Shown: positions 1 through 13,884 of the stretch, piece after piece
Layout of the letters: every line of letters starts with the position of its first letter
Position numbering within the stretch: the stretch's first letter is position 1
Assembly (NCBI RefSeq): GCF_024713945.1
Contig: NC_134677.1
Span: 2,731,001-2,795,000 of the forward strand
Reading direction: 5' to 3'
Origin: Dermatophagoides farinae
Lineage: Eukaryota; Arthropoda; Arachnida; Sarcoptiformes; Pyroglyphidae
Length of the DNA stretch: 64,000 nucleotides
The notes under the pieces: generated by a model
What the model saw: the letters and a program-made list of their open reading frames with translations, nothing else
What the model was told of the DNA's origin: nothing
The model's database searches: none
Made by a program: the position numbers and the translations under genes

Positions 1-663
1 TTCTCTCAGCATGATGATGATGATGATGATGATGGACTGATATGGGATTTCTATTGTTGTATTCGTCTGTGTGTGTATACGATATCCGTTTAAATGCTAA
101 TATGTCCGACATTATAAATCTTTTTTTTTTGTTGAATATTCGGCCATATTTTGAATTTTTAAAATCGAAAAATAGCTCATTTGTATGATATCTAATCTTG
201 AATCTAAAATTCAAAAATTCATATACAATGCATAATCATTTTCAATCAAATTCATTCAGATCTTGTTGAATCTGATCTGATTATCTTCGATTATGATGAT
301 GATGATTGTGACAAGAAATCGGATAATTTGTTTAGAGGTCATATAGTTCATTGAATAAGTTTAAGTTTCTGTTTAGCTAACCAGCTCATTATGCTCAAAT
401 AGAAAGCGTATATTGCAGGTTTCATTTGCATTACTTACTCTGGAACTGTTTTAAATTTAAGTTAGTTTCTTTTTTTCTTGCCAATTTTTTTTTCTCAAAA
501 AAAGAAAAATTTCATAATAAGTTTAATATGAAAATGATCGAGTGTCTATTCCGCTATCTCTAACTTCATTTATACTTGGAATAATCTTGACGTGAATCAT
601 TAAAAATTTTTTTTTTGGATATTGAGTATAGATTCATATTATATTGTCGACAATTTTTGGTTA

Positions 664-696
<33 letters not shown>
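664..696. repeat. (ATG)11 microsatellite
   Basis: Eleven uninterrupted GAT-class triplets. The same triplet class recurs throughout the window. Confidence 0.95.
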
Positions 697-968
697 GTTT
701 TCTCGTCGATTGAATTATTCATTACCTTTATGATGGGAAAAAATACATGAAAAGCAAGCACTAAAATAGTAAAATGATAGGAAAATTCACTATTCTTCAA
801 TTGTGAAATTATAACTGGTTCTCTTGTATGCCCCTCTCCATCTTTTTCATTTAAATTGATTTTATAGCTTCTTTTTTTTCAAAAAAAAAAGTTTTTTGTT
901 TCAAATTTTTCGAAAAAAAGTTATTGAATTTTTTTTAATATTCATAAAAAACGAGATAATCGACCTTA

Positions 969-1104
969 ATGATCATCATGGCAAGCTCGTTTATTTTTTT
1001 TCCTCATATGAATATATCGCCAGATTTTCTCTTCTTTTTTTTTATTCAAATTTTCATTACTAATTTTAATTTTATTTTTCTATTTTTCTTTTTCTATTTT
1101 TTAG
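969..1104 (+). CDS. Candidate first coding exon (signal-peptide-like), possibly of the Ig gene
   Basis: An ATG opens 45 codons rich in Phe, Ile and Leu and runs into a TTAG|GTAAGC donor, leaving one base of a split codon. The Ig-superfamily gene at 20,274 starts with the other two bases (CA), so joining them would give a phase-correct Ala followed by Gln-Pro-Tyr, a plausible signal-cleavage junction. That would need an intron of about 19 kb. Against it: the segment is mostly poly-T, which gives Phe-rich open frames by chance, and the hydrophobic stretch is long for a signal peptide. This is an inference from splice phase only. Confidence 0.18.
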
Positions 1105-4100
1105 GTAAGCCTTCGACGTTTTTTTTTAGAAAAATCGTTTTTTTTTTGGGTGATAATCTGACGAATTTAAAATGACAATCAACTTTAAAAACTGTCCCTG
1201 ATGATAATAAAACATACACACGCACACACATATGGTGTTAATACATATATATGTGATGAGATTTTCATCATCATTATCATTCAAAAGTGCTACTGAATGA
1301 AAACCATACCATACCCAATATTATCCACCAGTTCATTACAATTCGAATCCATTAGAAATGACAGCCATCCAAACAAGGATGAGTATCATCATTGTTGATA
1401 TTATTGAAAATGAAAAAAAAAACATCTGCCCCATATGAATTTGGTTCAAAATCATCATCATCATCATCAACATCATTTGGAACTAAAAAGTTATACTCTT
1501 GTTAGATAGTGTATAATAATGCAATAGATATCGAGAATGATTAAGAATCATAAATTATCTTTTTTTTTCTACCACTATGAATGTTATAAAAAAAACTCAA
1601 AGTGAAGAGTTCACTTTTCACTATTTGACTTGACGATTGTCACTTGTATTTCGGTCTTTGACTGAATTATTGGATTATAGCATTCTTTAACAAAGAAATG
1701 AAGAAGATGAAGCAAAAAAAAGCATATGATATCGATGATATTGGATTGAGAGAGTGAGAGAGAGAGAGAATGTTTGATAATCGTGGTGATGGCAGAGAAC
1801 TGAGAGAAAAAATTGACTCAAACTTTTTTTTGGACTTTTTTCATATATTTGTACTTAATGATATAGAATCAAATTCATTTAGATAAATGACTATTTTGGA
1901 TGTGTCATCATGATGATCATTGTGTGTGTGTGTATAGAGATATACAGAAGAGTGTAATAATGATAATTGATGATTGAGATCATCCCTATGACACCATTTT
2001 CATTCAATGATGTTTTGTGATTCAATGACTTATGTTTGATCGTTCCATCTCGTTTTACGTTCACATAAAATGTGTTTAAACCACTTTGAAATTATGTTCG
2101 TTTTTTTTTGGTTGTTATTGTTGAAATAGTCTGTTTTTTTAGAAATTTTTTTTTTTTCATTTTTGACCTTTGACATTGTAAATACAATATCGAATGGTTT
2201 TTAATTTCAAACTGGTCATTTATTTTCCCTTCTCTTTCTTCCAATCCAATTAGTCGCCGCTATGCTATTATTTGATGTAACAACGACTTTTTTTGCTTGT
2301 TTGTTTTCAAAAACGCTTTTTACAATTGGATCAAAAATCCAAATGAAAAAAAATTATAATGATTTTGAATTGAAAATCTTATTTCAAACACGTTGTGATT
2401 CCGATTTTTTTTCCAGTTCTGCCCAAAAAAAAGGCAATCAAACCAAGTTCTAATAGCCTTTTATTTTATTCTATTTTTTAGTATTTGTTGTTGTTGTTGT
2501 TATATCAAAAATCCTGAAATGATGACCGTATACCTCTCTCTATGGAACCATGAAAAATGTTATCTGAAAATAGAAAACATTTTTAAGCATCTGTTTCATG
2601 TTTTGTTTGAATCGTATATGGCAAGTTGAAATTTAAACTATCAAATGTGTGACGATGACAACAACAGTTGTTGTCATTTAAGAGTCCATCACACACTTAC
2701 ACTGATGATGACGGTGATGATGATGACAAGTCACATTCGTTGGATCATTTTTTTTTTGTTCATGCTTTTGATTTTGACAGTGACAGCTGACTGACAAATG
2801 ACAAATAATAATAATAACAATAATTTGAATCGAGATGTTGAGATTTCTGGTGTTTTTTTTTTTTTTTGATTTTGATTTTCTATTTGATATGCACAGTTGA
2901 GCTCTCTGTTTTTCATTTATTCATTCAAAATAAGTGAAATCAGTCTGAATGAGAGGGTAACGCCTTCATTTTTGATTATGTATTATTTTTTTTTTGGTTG
3001 GAGAAAAAAAATTCAAATATAATCAAAATTATCATAACATTTTTGCATTTTTTTGGTGGCGAGGGGGTAAACTTGTCAAACTTTGGATAGTCTGGATTAT
3101 ATTCATTCACAATTTTTTTTTGCGTTTTGTGATATGCAAGGCGATAATTGTAATTATCAAACAATTCTAGCTCCAAAAAATTCTTCATCATCTTGACCGG
3201 ATAATTATCCTCTTTTTATTTTGCATTTCACATATGAAACGAAACAAAAATTTACCCTGAATATCTCGAATCTATCTGTCTGTTTTGAATTCTCATTTTT
3301 CTTTCTTTCGTTTGAATCACTCCTTTGCTATGAATCGGTCTGAAATCATATGGATCCAATTGTAATTGACTAATATGTTTATTATCATCTTTGGTTTTGG
3401 TCTGTTGAACGGATAATGTTTTCCGTATGCACATAGTACCGAAACCGAAATGAATTTATTTTAACTACCATTACAGCTAAATGATGATGACGATCATCAT
3501 CATCATGAATGAATAGATGAGCGATGAATTTTTGTCAGAATTCTGATTCTCTACAGTGAATATAATGAATTTGTATTATATTCTTGATTCCAACAACAAT
3601 ACAGCAACGACTACAGTATATTATAACAATGATGGAAAAAAACTTTTTTGTATTATAAACTAAAATGAAATGAAATGAAAAGAAAAGAAAAGAATAATTA
3701 AACCAAAAACTAAAGACTTTTTTTTGGTTGATTCAAGCTGTAACTAATTTTACTTTTATCTTGTTTAATCGGTTTTGGGTGTCGGGTTTGAAGGGGTTTC
3801 GCATTTTCGGTTATGCATAATGCCCTTTTGATGGTAATGCTGATGATGAGAACATAGTATCAGTCAGTGTGTGTGATGTTTAAGCCTTGATCGATGTTGA
3901 CATGAGTGAAAAAAAAATCCAGGGTATTATTAACATTGAACTACAATTTGATTTCATTATATCCAAATTCATTCATTCATTCATTCATCAATGTATCAGA
4001 ATACGGAAAACAAAAGAAAAAGTTTCCACGATCACGATCCAAATGCAATGAAGCCTATACAAACATAATACATCTAACATCTCTGATAAGAATTTTTTTT

Positions 4101-7100
4101 GTGAAACTCATTTATAAATTTGAACACGCACGTTAATTTTGATAAAACTTGCAAAACAATTTTTAGAACATCAAGCTGAGGTTGATGTTGGGAAAAGAAA
4201 ATTCTCTGATGTTAATTATCGACAATTTTTTTTATGTCTATCGATCGATCGACAGATCGATTATGAATCTGGTTAATGTTTTGTGTATGTAACATTGTAC
4301 CGGAAATTTTTTTTTTCTCATTTGTATGATACTCATTAAAATTCTTGTCTTACCAAATGAGGTAACCAGAAAAAAAAATTCGTATAGACCCTGTGGGTAA
4401 ACGACAACAACATTCTGTTGTCAAACTTATGAAACAAAAAGCTGCATTACCCGAAAGCAATTTTTGTTGAATTGAACACAATTCTAGCCGATTCATGAAC
4501 ACAGAATCTTTTTTTCATGTTGTCTATAAGTACTGTGTGTGTGTCTATCTTTAGTAAACGAAATGAAAAAGAAGAAACAAAAAAAAATTAGTGCACAAAG
4601 CTGTTAACAGATCCATTATTTCATCATGATAGTAATGATGATTCTAATAATAATAACAATAATGATAATGATGAGTTAACCCCCTTGCAGCTAATACACA
4701 CACACACACACACAAACGCGAATGAGAATGAGAATGGCGAAAATTAATAGGAACATCCGACCAGAATAAGAGCAGTGAAAATAATATAACTAAATTGAAC
4801 AAAAAAAAAGAAAGAAAAAAAACGGAAAATTAATTTACTTTGTCTTCATCGTTTTTTTTCATGCCGTTTGGTTTTTTTTGTTTTTTTTTGCTACACACAT
4901 TTTTTTCTGTTTCATTCATTTGTCATTTTGGGTTTGGTTTGGTTTGGTTCGGTCGATCTGTAGAAATTTTACGAGTATGGGCCGCATCATTCTCCAGGAG
5001 GTTCGTCATTTTCATCATCATCATCGCCATCGTCGTCGTCGTTAGTTATTGTTATTATAGTTTAGGTAATTTTCTCTATACTATCTTTCGTATTCTGTTT
5101 TTTTTCCACATCAAAGAATCGACAAACGAGCCACTTGCTTATGAAACATCTATACAGAATATATTTATCTTGATTCTAGCATTGTGGCAGGTTTTTTTTT
5201 CTTCTTTTTTTCGAATGTTGATGATGATTATTTGAATGTTTCAATGAAAGAAAGAAAAATAAATGTACACTTGAAACCGACCAACGGACCGACTGATGAC
5301 GAAAATCTCAACATTAACATTTTGATTGGTTTTTTTCTGGTTCCATTCTAATTTTCTTTCTTTTTCGGATACCGTTTTTTTTGTATGTTCTGTATTCGTT
5401 TTCATTCATTCATTCATTCCTGATTGATTTGATTCAATACAAGCACAGAATTTTTTTTTTGTTTTGTTCTCTTCGATTCTCGAATTTTCCTTAGAGAGCG
5501 AGAGAGTGAGAGAACTAACCATTCATTTTAGCTTAATTGAATTTCGGTATCGTCATTGTATTTTTTCTTCTTGTTTGTTTTTTTTTCTGACTATCCATGG
5601 AAAACTCGATGATAAAATAATGTCACCAACTGGCTGTGTGTAACGAAATTTGTCATTTTCTTGCTACTGTGTTTAAAACGATTAAAAATCAAAACAGGAA
5701 TGGTAGTAATTGATTGTGAAAAAAAAAATTTAAAATCGACCACAAAATTTTATGAATGAAACAGTTATTCTTGATGTGTGTGATGAAAAACCTACGCATG
5801 TTTTTTCAGGAATTCACTATTCTTTATTCTTCATCTTTGTTCATTCATTCTGAATTCAAAAAAAAAGAAGAAAAATCTACGCACAGGAATCGTAATTCAC
5901 AAATTTCATTTTTAACCAGAAAAAAAATCCTATCCTATTCAAATTTAAATTATTTATCATTAAAAATCGTAAACTTTTTCTTTTAGGTTTTTTTTACAAT
6001 TCAGTGAAAACAAAATTCATCGATGTGTCATAATCATTGTCAATGATGTCGTGTTGTGTTGATTTCTTTTATCACCAAACGATAATAGCCAGAATTCATA
6101 GACAAAAATGAATCGGTAAATTCATACATATTAATCATTGAAAGGGATAAAAAATTTCTTTTGAATTTATCTCCCCTCCAATCGTTCTATCTACATGCTT
6201 GGTTGATTGTCATTCGAAATGGCAATTTTGTCGCCAAAAAAAAAATTGTTCCAAATGAAAGGATTTTTTTTCTCTTTCTTTTCTTTTCATTGGCAATTCC
6301 ATTTTATTTTCATTTCTGTTATTATTGCAAATTCTGTCGCGAGAAACATTCTTCCTTTCATTCAATTCATCATCATTTTTAGTGATTAATTTGTCGTATA
6401 TACATCATTTTTTTCTACTTGAGCTTTTTCATTTTCATTCAAAATTCTTGTTTATTTATTATAAGTGATGATTACCATCCGTTATGCTTGGCTGATTTCC
6501 TATTCGAATTCAACTCGATTCAATGATAACGGTTGATGATGGTCACTCTATTTTTTTTCTTGGAAGTTTTTTGCTTTTCCTGTATATGTTTGTTTGTTGA
6601 AACTTTGTGTGTATGTTTGGATATTTGGATGACTAATTTTTATATTGGACCAATAAATATAGCATGCCAATATCTATTTGTCGGTTTATTGTAACAATTT
6701 TTATTCATCTAGTGTTTGTTACTGCTGTTACAATTTCCATGTAACATTGTGGTCGATCCAATGGTTCAGTCCAATTTTTGATCATGGCATATATATACTA
6801 TATGGCTGAAATGGTTGGTTTATTGTTTACATTTGAAATTACAATACATCAATTCATTGATTCTTTATATGAATAAATTCTATAAATTGGCCTAATGGAA
6901 AATTGCACCAACAATAACAACAAAAATAACATTCACAGTGAAACAATCAATTCAATTATGTTTAGAAATTCCGGTTTAAATATTGAATCTATCAACTTTG
7001 GCCATTTACTTCATAGTCAAGCTAATTGATTAAGCTTTTGGTTTTCACTCTCTCTAACTTTCTCTGTTTCTTTTTCTATTCCAAAACCAGAAAATTGATT

Positions 7101-7673
7101 GACCACCACTACTGGTGCTATTACAATCATCACTAATTTTAGCTTTCGATTTTTCACAAGATTTTTTTTTCTCTGTAACTTGCACAGTATGCATGCAATA
7201 ATGTTCAGACAGACAGCAGCGATTGTAACAAGGAAACGAAAACAAGAAAATTGGTCCATTTGCATAAAGTGGTCCGATAACAAGCCGAAATAATAATTCA
7301 CATGAATCTACTATATATGAATGAACCAATCCAAAATGTAAATAAACTTTTTTTTTTGGTCGAGCTTGTCACGGATTTTTTCTATACAATCAAAATATTT
7401 GACCATTGGCTCATCCTATCAACATCAACACATTCAACAATTCATCTATTCATTCATTCATTCAATCATTTACAGAAACCACAATGGGCGAAAGAAAAAA
7501 AAACTTTTTTTCTTCTAAATGATGATGGATTCTAGATTCTGGATTCGAGTAAATATTATTGTTAATGATAATGGAATGAATAGACAAATGTAAATGTAAA
7601 TAACTTTTATTTTCTGACTCTAGTTTTTCTAATTCATTCATTCTTTTATTTTTTCAATGGCGATGATGTTCGT

Positions 7674-7674
<1 letters not shown>

Positions 7675-7704
<30 letters not shown>
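7675..7704. repeat. (ATC)9-10 microsatellite
   Basis: Uninterrupted ATC/GAT-class triplet run. It produces Met- or Ser-type homopolymers in spurious ORFs on either strand. Confidence 0.95.
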
Positions 7705-8531
7705 AGCACAACAGCTCAGAATTCCATAGAGATGATATGACAACCAAATGATAGACACCAGATATGGTTATTGGTGAATGGTTATAACAACTACAACAAC
7801 AACAACAACAACATTTACCACTAAAACCAACAACTTTGTTTGGATATGTTGTGTCTGTGTCTATATGTGGAATATTATAAATATACAACACACACACACA
7901 CACAATGAAAGAATCACAGATGAAAAAAAAAAATTTTTTTCCATGTTTGTGTTTGTGTTGTAAACAGAATTACCAGACTTATATACTCATCATCATCATC
8001 ATCATCATCATCGATATATATCCAAACTCCAATTTATGCATATCATAGATCCAGATCCAAAATAAAAGTTTGAATATTACACAAAGTGAAAAAAAAAATA
8101 TAAAAGTAAAAGGAAAAACCAAATATCCGAAAATTGATGATGATGATAAAAATGGGAATGGTTTTTTTTCTGGCTAGTGATTGTGTTATTATTATTATTA
8201 TTATAACCATCTGTATATTTATGCACACACACACTGAATGAATGAATGAATGAATATTTTGGATCATAACAACCGTTGAGGTTCTCTTTATTTTTAATAG
8301 TCAGTAGAGTAATATCAATTTTATTCTAACTATACATAACTATAAGTATTTTCTCATTCAAATGTTATTGTGGCTGACTTAATTTTGTTTCAAGAATAAT
8401 GCATCATTCTCATTTGATTCAATCTATTCTAACTGTTTTTTGTTCCGAATTCAAATTGACTATCTTTCTATGTTTGTTTTTGTTTATTTTGAATTTCAAG
8501 TTCTTGTAACATATTTTGATCATTATTATCA

Positions 8532-8717
8532 TCAATGACCATTTGGATTGTTGAAATTGATGATAATTGATGTACGAATATCAATTGTTGTTGATGATAT
8601 TGGTGATTTTTTTTGCCAACAGTCATAGTGTTGATGAACATGAATAGCTTTCACTTTTCTCTTGTTAAAAATGATGATTGAAATTTTATACTCACAAATA
8701 GGACATTGTATCATCAA
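8532..8717 (-). CDS. Candidate terminal exon with a C-x2-C ... H ... H-x2-C zinc-finger-like motif
   Basis: The - strand reads a 61-codon open frame that ends in TGA. It contains Cys-Pro-Ile-Cys, then about 21 residues later a His-Val-His-Gln-His-Tyr-Asp-Cys-Trp cluster. This resembles the C2HC layout of UBZ4-type ubiquitin-binding fingers (CPxC ... H-x3-C, usually followed by Leu), but the spacing is longer and the His positions are shifted, so the family is not established. No clear acceptor precedes the frame, and a GTGAGT donor sequence lies inside the CPxC codons, which argues against it. It could be a C-terminal exon, a decayed copy or chance. Confidence 0.27.
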   Translation of the reverse strand: MMIQCPICEYKISIIIFNKRKVKAIHVHQHYDCWQKKSPISSTTIDIRTSIIINFNNPNGH

Positions 8718-10493
8718 TTGGGATTTTTTTTTTGTTTTTAATTCTAATCGTTGTCATCATCATCATCATCGTCATCAGAATAAATTGTGCAAGTCGACAA
8801 TTGTTCTTTTTTTTCAACAACTGTTATACAATGGCTATACTATAGTGATGAATTGAAGCTGATGATGACTTGGACTTGAGGTTGTTGAATATGAAAAGAA
8901 CAACAACAACAACAACAAAAATTTGAATTGTAAATCACTGAAAAAAATGCTTACAATTTTTGTCTGACTGGCTACCGATCACATTAGATTGATGACCAAG
9001 CTATATACTGATTTATATCATTGTACAGTATTTTATTTCATTTCAGTTTGATTCTTTTTTTTTCCAATGCAAATATCATCAGCATACATCACAGGATTTA
9101 TTCAAATTAGTTAGATTTATATGCACCAACAACAGCAACATTAAGTCCAAGGATTATGTCCGGTTTTTTTTATTTCGATTTACGAAAACCGAAAATGTGT
9201 TTGCATTTTTTTTTTTTTTTTTTTTTTGAATGAAAATGTTCAATTCAAATAAGATATTTATATGAATGTAATCTAAAAATAGCTTAAATGTATATATAGA
9301 ATGAAATCAATCAGATTTAGTGATTTTGATGTTTGAGCAAATATTTTTTTTTTCATTCATTCTCAAAAGGAATTCTTCAAATTTTTTTTGAGTTTCCGTA
9401 TCCGTTTATCGGTACCAGTTACCAGTCTCTGTTTGTCATAAATGACCTAGAAAACTTTTAAAATTTATTATCAAATCTATTGGTCAACAACACAATGTGA
9501 CCAGCGAGAGAGAGAGAGCTAGATCAACTTTAAATGTATTTACAAAATGTGCATAGATTATTATTCTTGTCACTGTATTGGTACTGTATCAAAATGAATA
9601 TAAATCATATTAACCATCATGTAACAAGAAGGCAAAAATATCTTTCCAACACACACACCCCCACACACACAAGGTATATATAATGAAACAATTAATGAAA
9701 AAAATAAAAGATCTGCTTATTTTTTCCATATATATTCATTATATCACCGTAGAGAGTGCGTACAATCACTATCAATAGTGAAAAAAAAGTTAATCAAATT
9801 TACTTTATTTATTTCATTTAAATGTGAATGTTTCACCTGAACAATATAAAATATTTATTCTTTTTCCGTTTTCCATTTGAACGGAAAATAAAACGAACCC
9901 AAATGAATAAAACCAAAGGTAATATCGGGAGTTTATTATGACGATGATGTTGGTTAATATTATTTTCATGTATGAGCTTTTCGTTGCTGTAAATCTTTTT
10001 ATTCTCATTTCATTTTCATAACTCGTTTTTAGCCATCACTCATTTCTATCCAAAAAAAAAACGAAAAGTTTTTTTTTCTGATATTACATTTTTTTTTATT
10101 TCCACTTAATATTCTGGATCTATAGTATGAAAGTAATAAAATAAAACGAACAAAAAAGAGAAATTGACTAGAATCGGTTACTAGTCGTCGATCGAGATAT
10201 TAATTAATTGTATACGACGACCTTTTGTGTCTTTGCAGGTTTTTTTTTGTTTTGTTTTCGTTGAAATCGTAATATAATATATATCAACGGTCCATTGATT
10301 ACAAACACATACATAACCTTTGCCGAGTGGCCATTTCACTTTTATATATTATGGTTAATATGCTACTAGTGTAACAATGAATATCATTCATTCATATATC
10401 GTATAATGACCATGTTACTCTGGGTTTTTTTCACGTCATGTTTGCAGAATATAAAGAAGAAAAAAAGATTCAAATTTAGGCTCCGAATCATCT

Positions 10494-10519
10494 TACACAC
10501 ACACACACACACACACACA
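10494..10519. repeat. (AC)13 microsatellite
   Basis: Uninterrupted CA/GT-class dinucleotide run. Confidence 0.95.
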
Positions 10520-11221
10520 AAATCCAATTTGATTTGATGACAGTTTTTTGTTCACCTTTTTTTCTTGTCTGTCTATTCATATTTATCTCTCAAAGAATGT
10601 AGAATTCTTTTTTTTTTCTCACTCATCCATGATATTCGAAGTTTTATTTTGTGTGTGTTTCGTCAACACTAGATTTTGTTTTTAGTTTTTTTTTGTCGTT
10701 GTCGTCATCGTCAACGTAGTACGACTATACAACAACGTATTTCGTGCTTGGAATAATGATAATAATAATATCCAAACTCCGTTATGGATGTGACATTTTT
10801 CTTTTTCATTTCTGTGTTATGTTTCACATTCAATTAATTTTCCATGGTGAATAAGAACAACAAAATCATTGCTTCATCGATTCGACTTGAATCAATTGAT
10901 TAGATTATTAGTGAAATTGAAAAAAATAGAAGAGAGAAAAATCAACTGGAAATAAAAAGTAACGGGAACTTTTTTTTGTCATTATTTTATTTTCATGGAA
11001 AAATTTTTTTTTTTCGTATTCTTTCAGAAAATCGCGTGTTCATTGTTCAATCATTATTTGTGTTTCATCTGATGATGATGATGAAAATGATGAACAACAT
11101 GATTTGTTTCATACAATCTTGACTAGTCTGACTGATTCTCATTCAGATACTGAAATTTAGTTGTTTTTTTTTTTTGAACCTGCTGGCTATATTTTCAATT
11201 TCCAATGGATGAATGATTGTT

Positions 11222-11223
<2 letters not shown>

Positions 11224-11256
<33 letters not shown>
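11224..11256. repeat. (AC)16 microsatellite
   Basis: Uninterrupted CA/GT-class dinucleotide run, the second longest of this class on the left half of the window. Confidence 0.95.
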
Positions 11257-11260
<4 letters not shown>

Positions 11261-12162
11261 CACATGTACGCAGTTCGAATGAAACTTGAAACGTAAATGA
11301 TTTTTGGTAAGCATTTCATTTCATTTCTAATTCATACATGGAATCATAAAAATAACCTTTCTCATAACAAAATTCTAAATCCCAAATCGACACTTTTCTA
11401 TCAGTGATGTTTGTAATAGATGTTGATGTTCATTCATTCATGTTGAAATATTTTTTCCTTCTTCTTTTGACGTTAGGCTGATGGTAAATGCATTTCAGGT
11501 TCATGACTTGAAGTGAAAATTTTATTTTGTTTCCAACATTTAAACTCAACTCATTTTTTTTGGAACATAGTAATAGCGATGATGCTGAAACAGCAAGTTC
11601 AATCTAATTGCAAATTAAACATTTTTACTCCCTCTTTTTTGCTTTTGTTCCTTTGAATTTTGGTTCGGGTTTTTCGCTCCATCCAAAAATAATGGTAGAT
11701 TCCTATGAAGTAGTTAAGTCAAGAATGAAAACGAACATGTACAGATCTCTTTAAATAAGATTAGCTTTAGCCAATATTTTCTCTTTCTCTTTTTCTCTTT
11801 CTTTCGGTCATCACGTATATACGTTTAATGAAACCGACATGAAGACTTTTTTTTGGCATATTCCAAGTTTCAACTTTTTTTCTGAACTTCATCGTTTTGG
11901 TTTAAGTTTTTAGGTTTTTAGAATCTTGAATCATTTTAGCTTTTCCCGAATATCATTGGCCATCTTGTGTTTGAGTTTTCACAATTCTACCAATTTCATT
12001 CATTTGATTAATTAATGGGCGAACAAATTGGAACACAAATGAAAATTCATTTGTGTATAGAAAGGGCACCAAAAAAGGCGTATTCTGATTCACATTCCAG
12101 CATTATTAAATTGCCAAAAAAAATTCATCCAACCAGAAATTTCAACTTATAATGAATTGAGT

Positions 12163-12184
12163 CGACGACGACGACGACGACGAC
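12163..12184. repeat. (CGA)7 microsatellite
   Basis: Short triplet run that is locally GC-rich compared with its surroundings. Confidence 0.9.
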
Positions 12185-13387
12185 CAAACATTAAAATGAT
12201 GTTCCATTTTTCTCAATCCCAGGATCGATTCGATTATCATCATCATTGTCGTTGTCATTTTTTTCTCGAAATTTTTTCTTTTGTTTTTTTTTGATATTCT
12301 TTATATCTATTCTATCCATTCATTCATTCATTCAGCCAGTCAGTCAGTCAGTCAGTCAGTTTTCCTTTTTTCATTTGTCTGTGCAAATGTTAAATGGAAA
12401 GAATAAAAAAAAGAATCGATCTCTTTTTTTTCACCAATTCCATATGGTCTATTATTAAAAATAGATATTTTATTCGTCGAATAAAATATTATCATCATTA
12501 AGAGTCTGCTGACAATGAGTGGATTTTTTTCTGTCTCTCTACGAATTCTTTTTATTGTCCAAAAACCAAAAAAAAAAAAAAAATAAAAATTCTGTATGGA
12601 AACAAATAACAGCCAACGAAACGAATAACATATGAAAAGTGGAACACACAGAATTTCAAATCGAATACTCGACATACTCGATTCGATTGTCATTTATTCC
12701 AGAATACATTTGTTAGAATTTTTTTTTCTTTTTTTTCACAATTAATAAATTATAGCGATTCTTGAATTTCCGAAATTTTTTTTTGTCCTTGACTATCGGT
12801 ACAAAAAATTTTTGTCAGTTAATATTTTTCGTTTCTTTATTTTTGTAATTTTTTTATAGTTACTGTTTTTATTGTTGTTTTGTTTTCACAAGAGCAAAAA
12901 AATATTCGATTTTAGTCGTTTAAAATTTTTTTTATTCAATTTTTATGAGTCTATTTAAGGTTTTTTAACGGCTCGACGACGAATCATTGGTTTTGATATT
13001 TGTGTGTGTGTGTGTGTTATTTGAGTTTGAAAAAAAATAAAAATAAAAATTGAATGGTGAAATAAAAAAAAAGAAAATAGAAACTTAAATGGTGCATCAA
13101 ATATAGAATCGTGAATGAATATAAATAAAATAAAAAAAAATTCGTTAAGGGCCGCCCGTTTAAATAAGTTTGTGTGTTGTATTTCCTTCCTATCTTCAAT
13201 GTGTGTGGTATGTGTGTCGACTTTTTTTCGAGCTTCAATGATTATATTCAATGGGAATTCTACATTTTATTCCCTCCTTGTTCTACATTTCTATTCTTTT
13301 TTTATGTTTTTGCTTAACAATTCTATTGAAAAATTCAATTCATTTCAGGAAAAAAATGGCACCAATTTACAATAAGATTTATGGATA

Positions 13388-13423
<36 letters not shown>
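13388..13423. repeat. (CAT)12 microsatellite
   Basis: Twelve uninterrupted ATC-class triplets, followed by a T run. Confidence 0.95.
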
Positions 13424-13858
13424 ATTTTTTTCTCCTTTATTCCAAATATAAACAACTACGAACTGATGATGACGTTGTTGTTGTCGTCGTAGTCGTCGTC
13501 AAAGGACGATTGTTCCATCATTTGGAAATTCTTTGATTTTTTTTTTGCATGGACATAGAGAAAAAAAACCCCGAAAACTTTCATTGTGAAGAATAACTGA
13601 ATGGATGATTACACGGTTGAATTGCTATTCGATTTTTTTTTTATTTTTACTCTAGTTCTCTAGTTGTTTGCTGAAATTTGTTTGGTTCCAGGAAAAAATA
13701 TAAAATAAAAAAAACAAAATTCTTTCCACTTTGCCAACGTATCAAATATATAAAAAACACTGAAGAAATGTGAATCGCCGTTTCACTTTTTGTTTTGAAA
13801 AAGCTGACTGAAGAAATTTAAAAATCGATTTTTCTTCCATTCTCCATCTCATATGACG

Positions 13859-13884
13859 ATCTATCTATCTATCTATCTATCTAT
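13859..13884. repeat. (ATCT)6 microsatellite
   Basis: Uninterrupted tetranucleotide repeat. Confidence 0.95.

Larger units (their letters stand above)
1..8531. other. AT-rich non-coding stretch, no certain gene
   Basis: This stretch is dominated by T and A homopolymers, GAT/ATC triplet repeats, CA/GT dinucleotides and ATTC repeats, as expected for intron or intergenic DNA. Exon-like islands that I could not confirm are: a + strand hydrophobic ORF ending in a GTAAGC donor (969-1104, listed separately); two - strand coding-like segments at about 3257-3401 and 3040-3215; a + strand segment after a CAG acceptor at about 3990-4080; a + strand segment at about 4965-5065 that is open in all three frames; and a - strand basic, Ser-rich segment ending in a stop at about 7054-7175. 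None shows a recognisable domain. Confidence 0.6.

Noticed and set aside
1330-1352. TTCGAATCC string resembling a tRNA T-loop
   Set aside because: No acceptor stem, D-arm or anticodon arm can be folded around it; no tRNA was found elsewhere by eye either.
13388-13423. Regularly repeated units that might suggest a CRISPR-like array
   Set aside because: These are simple microsatellites without unique spacers, and the DNA is eukaryotic.
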